NCBI GenBank assembly: GCA_023386395.1
Contig: JAEWJV010000236.1
Span: 1-7,912, forward strand
DNA from: Bacteroidota bacterium
GTDB lineage: Bacteria > Bacteroidota > Bacteroidia > Chitinophagales > Chitinophagaceae
Direction of reading: 5' to 3'
DNA: 7,912 bases
Position numbers and translations under genes: made by a program. Below, in pieces: positions 1-6,083 of this stretch (the stretch's first letter is position 1; each line of letters starts with the position of its first letter). The notes under the pieces were generated by a model. It did not search any database. It saw only the letters and a list, made by a program, of their open reading frames with translations, and had not been told where the DNA came from.

Positions 1-2
1 GC

Positions 3-50
3 GCGGTTTCATTCGACCACTGAAAAATTAAATTTGTCCGAATGAAACGC
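3..50 (+). promoter_or_regulatory. Putative promoter within a long inverted repeat at the start of the first gene
   Basis: TAAATTTG at 29-36 matches the Bacteroidota -7 box TAnnTTTG exactly, and TTTC at 7-10 is an approximate -33 element 18 bp upstream. The box ends 5 bp before the ATG at 42, so a transcript would begin at or very near the start codon (leaderless or nearly so). Flanking it is a perfect 10-bp inverted repeat: GTTTCATTCG at 6-15 and CGAATGAAAC at 39-48. It extends outward and inward if single-base bulges are allowed. The right arm covers the start codon. The promoter call rests on consensus matching only. Confidence 0.4.
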
Positions 51-599
51 TGCATACTTTCAATCATAGCTGCATTGGCCCTTACCTCTTCTTTTGCACA
101 ATCAGATTTTATCCAGCTTAAAAAAAATAACAAGGTTATAAAGAGCTGGTTCAAAGGAAATGATTTTTACGGTCAGTTAAAGAATGGCAACTGGATAACT
201 GCCGATATTTACAAAATCCAGGATGACAGTTTATACCTGAGGCCTTATGTGGTAAGAACTTATGCTAACCGGCTTGGATTACCTTTTTTAGATACAACTT
301 ATTATGGATTGATGGCGGTGCATCCAAACCAGTTAAATGCTTTTCCAAGAGAAGACAGGGGCTTTGGTTATGTAAAGAACGGATGGATATTTGATATTGC
401 AGGTGGCGGTTATTTGCTGCTGAATGTAATCAATACATTAAGCGATAATGAACCTGTTTTCGGTTCAGATAATCTTCCTAAAATAGGCATTGCAGCAGGC
501 GTGCTTGCTATAGGTGTTGTGCTGGGATTAACGCATAAATCCACGTACATTATCGGTAAAAAATATCACATAGAATATATAAACGCAAAACCATCTTAA
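42..599 (+). CDS. Secreted or envelope protein of unknown function (185 aa)
   Basis: I do not recognise a named family. Residues 1-19 form a clear signal peptide: basic MKR, a hydrophobic core, then SSFA before Q20, a plausible signal peptidase I site. There is no lipobox cysteine. Residues about 22-107 are polar and rich in aromatics and beta-prone stretches. Two hydrophobic, glycine-rich segments follow, at about 115-133 and 146-164, and the protein ends with a basic, aromatic tail. It could be a periplasmic protein with two C-terminal membrane helices, or an outer-membrane-associated protein. The ATG at 42 is chosen because it gives a canonical signal peptide. The stop lies 18 bp before mtgA on the same strand, so the two may be co-transcribed. 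No role can be assigned. Confidence 0.8.
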   Translation: MKRCILSIIAALALTSSFAQSDFIQLKKNNKVIKSWFKGNDFYGQLKNGNWITADIYKIQDDSLYLRPYVVRTYANRLGLPFLDTTYYGLMAVHPNQLNAFPREDRGFGYVKNGWIFDIAGGGYLLLNVINTLSDNEPVFGSDNLPKIGIAAGVLAIGVVLGLTHKSTYIIGKKYHIEYINAKPS

Positions 600-617
600 T
601 AGTACTTTCGGCCTTGA

Positions 618-1340
618 ATGAAAGCCAGAAAACAATCAAGATTCAAAACATTCCTGCGCCGTTTTTTCAAGGCAATCCTTTACGGATTTATTCTGTCACT
701 TATATATTTACTGGTTTGTAAATGGCTGATGCCACCCATAACCTTCACACAATTAACAAACTGGATGGGTGGTCATGGTTTAAAAAGAGATTATGTAAGC
801 TGGGATGATATTTCATCCAATGTAAAGCTGGCTGCTATTGCAGGTGAAGATCAACTGTTCCCTGTGCATAACGGGTTTGACTGGAAGGCCATTTCAAAAA
901 GTATGAATAATGACCCTTCAAAAAACGGACGGGCGGCGGGCGCTGCCGCAAGTACCATAAGCCAGCAAACAGCAAAGAATGTTTTTCTGTTCCAGGGCGA
1001 AGGGGCTTTGCGTTATGTGCGCAAGCCCTTGGAAGCAGTTTATACAGGGTTGATAGAATTGATATGGGGCAAGCGCCGCATACTGGAAGTATATCTTAAT
1101 ACAATTGAAATGGGCAGAGGCATTTTTGGGATTGAAGCGGCGGCGCAAAAATATTTTGGAAAGCATGCAAAAAACTTATCACGCAATGAAGCCGCTATGA
1201 TCATTGCCTGTTTACCCAATCCAAAAATATATTCCGTAAAGCCGGCCAGCCGCTTTGTAAACTGGAAAAGCAAATGGATATTAAGACAGATGAATAATGT
1301 GCAGGGCGATAAAAACATAGCCGCAGTATTGCGTAAGTAG
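618..1340 (+). CDS. mtgA: Monofunctional biosynthetic peptidoglycan transglycosylase
   Basis: GT51 glycosyltransferase that polymerises lipid II into glycan strands at the outer face of the inner membrane. The N-terminus is basic (residues 2-18), followed by one membrane helix (about 19-38) and then the catalytic domain. Family motifs appear in order: AIAGEDQLFPVH at 74-84 with catalytic E77, STISQQTAKN at 112-121, RKPLE at 135-139 containing the second conserved Glu (E139), and KRRILEVYLNTIEMGRGIFG at 152-171. The LPNP motif follows near residue 200. The 240-aa length and the absence of a transpeptidase domain fit MtgA rather than a bifunctional penicillin-binding protein. The segment before STISQQ reads GRAAGAAA, where most relatives have G-G/A directly before ST. 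No strong ribosome binding site is visible, as is normal in this phylum. Confidence 0.93.
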   Translation: MKARKQSRFKTFLRRFFKAILYGFILSLIYLLVCKWLMPPITFTQLTNWMGGHGLKRDYVSWDDISSNVKLAAIAGEDQLFPVHNGFDWKAISKSMNNDPSKNGRAAGAAASTISQQTAKNVFLFQGEGALRYVRKPLEAVYTGLIELIWGKRRILEVYLNTIEMGRGIFGIEAAAQKYFGKHAKNLSRNEAAMIIACLPNPKIYSVKPASRFVNWKSKWILRQMNNVQGDKNIAAVLRK

Positions 1341-1393
1341 TTGATTGGTTGATAGCTTGATTAAGTCGTTACAACTCGCGAATATTTAAACTC

Positions 1394-2563
1394 ATGAACT
1401 TCAAATTATACGCTCCTTTAGACAATGGGAATAAACTTCCTGATACCGGCACAACTATATTCACCATAATGAGCCAACTGGCATTGGAACATAAAGCTAT
1501 TAACCTTGGCCAGGGCTTTCCTGATTTCAGGATGAGTGAAGAACTGATTGCGTTGGTAAATACTGCTATGCTGCAAGGGCATAACCAGTATGCGCATATG
1601 TATGGCGTACCGTTGTTGCGTGAAAGGCTTGCACAAAAAATAAAGAAATTATATAACAATGATACTAATGCTGAAATGCAGATTACTATAACGCCGGGCG
1701 GCACTTATGCTATTTACACAGCCCTTACAAGTATGCTCAGGAAAGATGATGAAGTAATTGTGTTTGAACCTGCTTATGACAGCTATATCCCCAACATTAT
1801 TGTTAATGGCGCTAAGCCTGTTTTGATACAATTGCAATATCCTGCTTATGATATTCCATGGCATGAAGTGCATGAAAAAATAACGGCTAAAACCAGGGCC
1901 ATCATTATTAATTCACCACATAACCCAACGGGCGCTGTAATAAACGAAAACGATATTGAACAATTAAAGCTTATCATTCAAAAACATAAAAATATTTTTA
2001 TTGTAAGCGATGAAGTGTATGAGCACCTGGTATTTGATGGCATTGCACATCAAAGTATCCTGCGCTACCCTGAATTATCGGAAAGAAGCTTTATATGTTT
2101 TTCATTCGGCAAAACCTATCATTGCACCGGCTGGAAAGTTGGCTATTGCATTGCTTCGCCAGCGCTTAAGCATGAGTTCAGGAAAGTGCACCAGTTCAAC
2201 TGTTTTAGCGTAAACAGTTTTGTTCAATACGCATTGGCTGAATTTTTAAATAATGAAGATGCATATTTATCATTAGGCAATTTCATTCAGCATAAAAGAG
2301 ATTATTTTCAAAATCTGATGAAGGCCACGAAATTCAGGCCGCTTGCATCGCATGGCAGTTATTTCCAGTGCTACAGCTATAAGGATTTCAGTGATGAAAA
2401 CGATTTAGAACTGGCTATCCGTTTAACAAAAGAAAATGGTGTAACGGCTATTCCTTTAAGCAGCTTTTATCAAAATAAAAGAGATGATAAAGTGTTGCGT
2501 TTTTGTTTTGCCAAAAAAGAAGCAACCTTAAAAGAAGCTGCTGAAAGGTTAAGCAGGTTGTAA
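1394..2563 (+). CDS. Class I PLP-dependent aminotransferase, methionine/kynurenine aminotransferase type (YbdL-like)
   Basis: Cytosolic fold-type I aminotransferase of 389 aa, the usual length. Visible active-site features are N37-LGQGFPDF (substrate-side N-terminal motif), ITPGGTYAIY at 99-108 (phosphate-side loop), N177 in NSPHNPTG (contacts the PLP 3'-oxygen), D206 and Y209 in SDEVYEHL (pyridine nitrogen and PLP), the Schiff-base lysine K240 in SFGKTYHCTGWKVGY, and R369 in VLRFCFAKK (substrate carboxylate). The SFGKTYH-TGWKVGY signature and the GQGFPDF start point to the YbdL/kynurenine aminotransferase subgroup, which transaminates methionine and aromatic amino acids; Bacteroidota members are usually annotated methionine aminotransferase. 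Exact substrate preference is not readable from sequence. The gene starts 53 bp after mtgA and has no evident functional link to it. Confidence 0.9.
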   Translation: MNFKLYAPLDNGNKLPDTGTTIFTIMSQLALEHKAINLGQGFPDFRMSEELIALVNTAMLQGHNQYAHMYGVPLLRERLAQKIKKLYNNDTNAEMQITITPGGTYAIYTALTSMLRKDDEVIVFEPAYDSYIPNIIVNGAKPVLIQLQYPAYDIPWHEVHEKITAKTRAIIINSPHNPTGAVINENDIEQLKLIIQKHKNIFIVSDEVYEHLVFDGIAHQSILRYPELSERSFICFSFGKTYHCTGWKVGYCIASPALKHEFRKVHQFNCFSVNSFVQYALAEFLNNEDAYLSLGNFIQHKRDYFQNLMKATKFRPLASHGSYFQCYSYKDFSDENDLELAIRLTKENGVTAIPLSSFYQNKRDDKVLRFCFAKKEATLKEAAERLSRL

Positions 2564-2734
2564 ATCCTTACTGTATTTTATCTTTATCCGATTGTATATT
2601 TTGCCTTTTAACCTTTGTAAAACCCTTTCACATATTTGAATGACGATAAACTTTAACATGTTTTAATTTTAATACAGTTAACCTCCCAGCCAATACCATT
2701 TATCTGCATTAATTATTAATTTAAAACAAAACCA

Positions 2735-3154
2735 ATGAAAAAACTTACGCTCTTTGTAAGCGCTTTTGTAATGTGTGCATTTGCAGCCAATGCACAATGT
2801 GATAAAAAGGTAAAATGGAACGCATCAAAAATGGAAATGGTTGATACGGCCGGTAACGTAAGGAGTAAAGATGGCGTTATAACGGTAATTACCGGCGATG
2901 GAAAAATTGTGGTAACTGCGCCGGACGATAATGAAGAACTGAGCGGTGATATTGCAGATTACGTTTGTAAATGGAAAGACAAGAATAATGGCAGCATGAG
3001 TTTTAAAAGTTTACTTACAGATAAAAGTGGAAAAGAGCGCCATGCAACCATAACCATAGAAGCAAAAGACGGTAAAACAGTTATGGTATTTTCTGCCGAG
3101 GAAGAATTAACAAAAATGCGGTTGCCAATAGACGCTTATGAAGAAATGAATTAA
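2735..3154 (+). CDS. Small secreted protein of unknown function (139 aa)
   Basis: Not recognised as a named family. Residues 1-20 are a typical signal peptide (MKK, hydrophobic core, ANA before Q21). C22 follows, but the -1 residue is Gln, so this is not a lipobox and signal peptidase I cleavage is expected. The mature protein of about 119 aa is charged, lysine-rich and dominated by alternating beta-prone stretches (DGVITVITGDGKIVV at 46-60, ATITIEAKDGKTVMVF at 104-119), suggesting a small beta-sandwich or barrel. The mature form has just two cysteines, C22 and C78, which could form a disulfide in the periplasm. It is flanked by gaps of 171 and 132 bp and is probably a single-gene transcript. 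Function unknown. Confidence 0.8.
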   Translation: MKKLTLFVSAFVMCAFAANAQCDKKVKWNASKMEMVDTAGNVRSKDGVITVITGDGKIVVTAPDDNEELSGDIADYVCKWKDKNNGSMSFKSLLTDKSGKERHATITIEAKDGKTVMVFSAEEELTKMRLPIDAYEEMN

Positions 3155-3286
3155 TGTAAGGTCCTTATAATAATCGTTGTAAAATGCCATGCAGGCTTAG
3201 CAGCAATCATGCTTCTATACAATACAATTAGAAAAAAATTGAAGAAGATGAAAGATATTTGCCGGTGAATAATAATTGAAAGAGTG

Positions 3287-4057
3287 ATGGAAGAAGATGC
3301 TGCGGTTTTTGTTAAACAAGATTCCATTGTAAGAAAAATATGGGGCAAAGCCGATACGGTAATGTTTATTTTCGCCGGTTCCGCTGCTGAATTTGCTTTG
3401 AATAAAGCTGTTGACTGGCTTTACTTCACGGGCAAGTTGCCCGCTGATCCTATTGGCCGTTTATTTTCGACAGTAACCTATGCAACAGCCATCATTTTTG
3501 CAGATTTAGATAACGCACACAAGGCCATTGATAAGATAACTTCCATTCATACTGCTATTGAAAAGGGCAGGAATGCTGCTATCCCTGACTGGGCTTACAG
3601 AGATGTGTTGTACATGCTCATTCATTATTCCATTGCATCTTATGAACTGCTGGAAGAAAAGTTAACGGCAGCGGAAAAGGAAGAAGTGTTTAATGTGTTC
3701 TACAGAGTAGGCAAACGCATGCATTTAAAAGCATTGCCCACCGATTATACATCGTGGAAGAAGGATTATGCTTCACATCTTCAGAATGACCTGGTGAAAA
3801 GCAAATTCACTGTTGATTTGTTTAAACAATACAAAAAGCATCTTGGTGCTTTTCGTTATTATATATTAATTGAAGCACAAAAATTACTAGTGTCAAAACG
3901 TGTGCATGAATTGCTGGGGTTTAATAAATTTTCTATGATGCGCATAGTTATTCCGGGTTATAAATTATCCAGGATGGTTAAGCTTGATGGCTTTTTAAAG
4001 GCATTAATTTTACCGGAAGAATATAAACCACGCATAAAACAATTAGATATTGTTTAA
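3287..4057 (+). CDS. DUF2236/MpaB-family protein, putative haem-dependent oxygenase
   Basis: 256 aa from the ATG at 3287. A GTG one codon upstream (3284) is a less likely start, and in-frame stops lie just above. The fold family is the MpaB/rubber oxygenase catalytic domain (PF09995). Counted from the GTG, a hydrophobic FIFAGSAAEFAL (28-39) is followed by GRLFSTVTY (58-66), IHTAIEKG (88-95), YRDVLYMLIHYSIASYELL (105-123) and the LP-DY-W segment near residues 152-158. R59, T63 and H89 sit with spacing close to R164/T168/H198 of latex clearing protein Lcp, where the His is the axial haem ligand; this mapping is my inference. No signal peptide is seen, so it should be cytosolic, unlike secreted Lcp. 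The natural substrate is unknown for bacterial relatives of this kind. Confidence 0.78.
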   Translation: MEEDAAVFVKQDSIVRKIWGKADTVMFIFAGSAAEFALNKAVDWLYFTGKLPADPIGRLFSTVTYATAIIFADLDNAHKAIDKITSIHTAIEKGRNAAIPDWAYRDVLYMLIHYSIASYELLEEKLTAAEKEEVFNVFYRVGKRMHLKALPTDYTSWKKDYASHLQNDLVKSKFTVDLFKQYKKHLGAFRYYILIEAQKLLVSKRVHELLGFNKFSMMRIVIPGYKLSRMVKLDGFLKALILPEEYKPRIKQLDIV

Positions 4058-4071
4058 ATCTTTCTGGCATT

Positions 4072-4097
4072 TCTTTAGATAGCTAAAGATATATTTG
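4072..4097 (+). promoter_or_regulatory. Stem-loop abutting a Bacteroidota -7 promoter box
   Basis: TCTTTAG (4072-4078) and CTAAAGA (4083-4089) form a perfect 7-bp inverted repeat with a 4-nt ATAG loop, starting 14 bp after the stop of the MpaB-family gene. Directly after it, TATATTTG at 4090-4097 is an exact TAnnTTTG box, 22 bp upstream of the next ATG. There is no good -33 TTG at the right spacing. The dyad may be a weak terminator for the upstream gene or an operator for the downstream one; with only two G:C pairs, terminator strength would be poor. Confidence 0.4.
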
Positions 4098-4119
4098 TCG
4101 CTCAACTTTAATAATTATT

Positions 4120-4422
4120 ATGTCAGCGCTTAACTTAACGATACCGCATAATCTTTCCAAAGGAGAGGCCTTAACACGCATAAAAAATCTTTTATCAAAC
4201 CTTAAAGAAGAAAAGAAAGATATAGTTTCTAATGTGCAGGAAAACTGGCAGGATAATAAAGGCAATTTTAGTTTTAAAGCCAAAGGCTTTGATCTTGCAG
4301 GCGATATTGTTGTGAATGATGCTGATGTGCAGATTAATTCTGATCTTCCTTTTGCAGTGTCTTTTTTCAAGGGCGCCATCAGCGATATGATAACGAAGAA
4401 AACCAAAGAATTGCTAGCCTAA
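4120..4422 (+). CDS. Polyhydroxyalkanoic acid system family protein (PHA granule-region, PF09650-like)
   Basis: 100 aa, matching the small size of the family. The pattern is characteristic: an opening beta strand LNLTIPHNLSKGEALTRI with the conserved His and Glu (H10, E16), a lysine-rich helix through residue 35, then ENWQDNKGNFSFKAKGFDLAGDIVV with the W-x(n)-F-x-F-x-G-x-x-x-x-G strand pattern, an LPFAV turn and a C-terminal amphipathic helix. Members were named from neighbourhoods of PHA granule genes in Proteobacteria; their biochemical role is not established. No PHA synthase, phasin or depolymerase gene lies nearby here, so the name should not be read as function. No signal peptide, so cytosolic. 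It is preceded by its own -7 promoter box and ends 12 bp from the convergent regulator gene. Confidence 0.75.
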   Translation: MSALNLTIPHNLSKGEALTRIKNLLSNLKEEKKDIVSNVQENWQDNKGNFSFKAKGFDLAGDIVVNDADVQINSDLPFAVSFFKGAISDMITKKTKELLA

Positions 4423-4434
4423 GGTTAATACGCT

Positions 4435-5355
4435 TTATTTCAGCAGTTCACAAGGCTTAAGCCCGGTATGTTTTTTAAATGCGGCAGAGAAATGCGAGAT
4501 GGATGAATAACCCAGCAAATCTGAAACATCCGTTACACTGAGGTTTTTTTCATAAAGTAAATATTTGGCGTGCTCCATGCGCTGCTGCTGATAAAAATCG
4601 AAAATGGTGGTGCCAAACATCTCTTTAAATCCTTTTTTCAGATAGCATTCGTTAATAGCTACTTTGCGGCTGAGTTCTTTTATAGTAATAGGATTGCCAA
4701 TGTTATCCAATAAAATTTCACGGGCTTTATAAATACTGTCGCGGCCACTTTCATTTTCAAGAAATTTGCAGGCAAAGCCCTCTTCTTTTTCATCAATCAA
4801 ACATTCAACGCTGTACAATAATAACTCATGCACTTTTGCATTCATGTAAACATTTTCCAGTGCGCCTGTAAAATTATTACTCAGCATAGCATCAAGCACC
4901 ATGCGTTTACGATTGCAAATAGGGAACAGTTTATTGAATGAATAAGGGTATTTAAAAGCAAGCACTTCATCCTTACGGTTGGTGAGTTTTACGTTATGTA
5001 CAAACTGGTAAAGAAAATTAGTTGAAAAATGAAAAGAGAAAACATCAATCGTATTGTGGCTTTTACAACCGGCTCCTTCTACCTGCCCGCAGGAAAGACA
5101 ATTTTTACCGGAACAATACCTGTTTCCGGTAATACAAAAGCGCATCTCGAAAAAATTTTCGTCGGGCTGGTTTTTGCTGTAATGATATACCAGCATGCCC
5201 TTATCTTCCGTGTTCACAAATTCGGGTGCATTATACCTGCGGATTACGTAATGTGCAGAACCTGGAATCTCCTGTTCTTTCAGTTCCAGCAAATCCATTC
5301 TTGAATCTATAGTATCGCGGTGCGCAGCTTGTAATATATCCAGCGTTTGCATCAT
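4435..5355 (-). CDS. AraC-family transcriptional regulator, PchR-like C-terminus, with N-terminal Cys cluster
   Basis: 306 aa. The C-terminal ~98 residues are an AraC/XylS DNA-binding domain with two helix-turn-helix units, ITIKELSRKVAINECYLKKG and then LSVTDVSDLLGYSSISHF, ending in the usual FKKHTGLKP. The LKKGFKEMFGTTIFDFYQQQ linker resembles PchR-type regulators, which in other bacteria sense ferric siderophores; this is a subgroup resemblance, not proof of ligand. The N-terminal ~200 residues should be the sensor. It carries five cysteines in a short stretch, C74, C81, C86, C89 and C97, within FCITGNRYC, KNCLSC and GAGCKSH, suggestive of a metal or redox site. The start is one of two adjacent ATGs (5355 or 5352). 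It lies 86 bp downstream of hisIE on the same strand, with its own promoter-like box. Targets are unknown. Confidence 0.88.
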   Translation of the reverse strand: MMQTLDILQAAHRDTIDSRMDLLELKEQEIPGSAHYVIRRYNAPEFVNTEDKGMLVYHYSKNQPDENFFEMRFCITGNRYCSGKNCLSCGQVEGAGCKSHNTIDVFSFHFSTNFLYQFVHNVKLTNRKDEVLAFKYPYSFNKLFPICNRKRMVLDAMLSNNFTGALENVYMNAKVHELLLYSVECLIDEKEEGFACKFLENESGRDSIYKAREILLDNIGNPITIKELSRKVAINECYLKKGFKEMFGTTIFDFYQQQRMEHAKYLLYEKNLSVTDVSDLLGYSSISHFSAAFKKHTGLKPCELLK

Positions 5356-5363
5356 AACGGCTG

Positions 5364-5396
5364 CAAATGTACGAAATTAAGCTGTCTGGTCAGCTT
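5364..5396 (-). promoter_or_regulatory. Putative promoter of the AraC-family gene with an operator-like dyad
   Basis: On the minus strand TACATTTG (5371 down to 5364) is an exact TAnnTTTG -7 box, 8 bp before the ATG. CTG at 5393-5391, 19 bp upstream of it, is a one-mismatch -33 TTG. Between them lies an 18-bp imperfect palindrome, AAGCTG (5379-5384), 6 bp, CAGCTT (5391-5396), with the inner C5386/G5389 also pairing. A dyad placed between the -33 and -7 boxes is where a repressor, perhaps the encoded regulator itself, would block polymerase. Inference from position and symmetry only. Confidence 0.4.
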
Positions 5397-5406
5397 GTTG
5401 CAAATC

Positions 5407-5425
5407 GGCTTATGGTTAATAAGCC
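5407..5425 (-). terminator. Stem-loop between hisIE and the AraC-family gene, possible terminator of the his operon
   Basis: GGCTTAT (5407-5413) and ATAAGCC (5419-5425) form a perfect 7-bp stem with a 5-nt loop, starting 16 bp after the hisIE stop in the direction of transcription. The strand that follows reads GATTTGC, so there is no clear T-tract; termination would be weak or factor-dependent. It could equally be an mRNA 3'-end stabiliser. Confidence 0.35.
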
Positions 5426-5441
5426 TGTTAAGCTAATTAAA

Positions 5442-6083
5442 CTATTTTTTGTGTCTTAGCCTTAATATTTGCTCTACATCAGCCAACGAAAAACCTTTGG
5501 CATTCAGCAAAACCAGGTAATGAAACAACAGGTCGGCAGCTTCATTCTTAAAAAGTTCATCATTGTCATCTTTGGCTTCAATTACCACTTCAACGGCTTC
5601 TTCTCCCACCTTCTGCGCAATCTTATTAATGCCTTTTTCAAACAGGCTGTTTACATAAGAGCCTTCCTGTTTCGTTTCCTTTCTCGACTGGATAATTTTT
5701 TCCAGTTGATATAAAAAGCTGCCTTCATTTATTTCATTGAAACAGGTATCTGCACCGGTATGGCAAACCGGTCCCGCGGGATTGGCCTTTATCAAAATAC
5801 AGTCATTGTCACAATCATGTAAAATTTCTTTCACCAATAAAAAATTACCACTTGTTTCACCTTTTGTCCAAAGCCTTTGCTTGCTGCGGCTGAAGAATGT
5901 TACCTTTTCTTCAACCACAGTCTTATTGTATGCCGCTTCATTCATATAACCCAGCATCAAAACTTTATTCGTCGATGCATCCTGCACAATAACCGGAACA
6001 AGTTTATCCGGAAATTTATGGAAGTCGGGTTTTGTGCTTCCGTCTCCTGGAGATGATTGTGTATGCTCGTTATTATTACTCAT
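5442..6083 (-). CDS. hisIE: Bifunctional phosphoribosyl-AMP cyclohydrolase / phosphoribosyl-ATP pyrophosphatase
   Basis: Performs steps 2 and 3 of histidine synthesis: PR-ATP to PR-AMP (HisE part), then ring opening to ProFAR (HisI part). From the ATG at 6083 the protein is 213 aa; a TTG three codons upstream is less likely. HisI covers about 25-115: LMLGYMNEAA, FFSRSKQRLWTKGETSG, then D90-C91-D92-N-D94 (Mg-binding Asp), C107 in PVCHTG and C114 in TCF, the three zinc cysteines with C91. HisE covers about 125-213, a MazG-like all-alpha domain with KVGEEAVEVVIEAK (E161, E162, E165) and NEAADLLFHYLVLL (E181, D184). Residues 1-22 are a polar Ser/Asn/Gly-rich extension that most relatives lack. 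It is the last his gene here, 153 bp after hisF. Confidence 0.95.
   Translation of the reverse strand: MSNNNEHTQSSPGDGSTKPDFHKFPDKLVPVIVQDASTNKVLMLGYMNEAAYNKTVVEEKVTFFSRSKQRLWTKGETSGNFLLVKEILHDCDNDCILIKANPAGPVCHTGADTCFNEINEGSFLYQLEKIIQSRKETKQEGSYVNSLFEKGINKIAQKVGEEAVEVVIEAKDDNDELFKNEAADLLFHYLVLLNAKGFSLADVEQILRLRHKK

Noticed and set aside
918..1318. Minus-strand open frames opposite mtgA
   Set aside because: They are antisense to conserved GT51 catalytic motifs and have no protein-like features.
2544..2616. 9-bp inverted repeat AAAGGTTAA (2544-2552) / TTAACCTTT (2608-2616) at the end of the aminotransferase gene
   Set aside because: The arms are 55 bp apart and A/T-rich, and one arm is coding; about this many such pairs are expected by chance in the window.
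2564..2734. The longest gap (171 bp), examined for a small RNA, riboswitch or promoter
   Set aside because: It is AT-rich, with no stable stem-loop and only one-mismatch -7 boxes (such as CATATTTG at 2631-2638) lacking a properly spaced -33 element.
3157..3167. Palindrome TAAGG-T-CCTTA just after the small secreted protein gene, as a terminator
   Set aside because: The 1-nt loop cannot form a hairpin and there is no T-tract.
3254..3261. GATATTTG upstream of the MpaB-family gene as a -7 box
   Set aside because: One mismatch in the conserved TA, and the nearest TTG (3239-3241) is only 12 bp away rather than about 19-21.
4454..4463. Palindrome GGCTTAAGCC near the 3' end of the AraC-family gene, as a convergent terminator
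   Set aside because: It is inside the coding sequence, and as RNA only a 3-bp stem with a 4-nt loop would form.
5029..5304. Plus-strand 91-codon open frame opposite the AraC-family gene
   Set aside because: It lies wholly antisense to a well-supported regulator gene and its translation has no recognisable domain.
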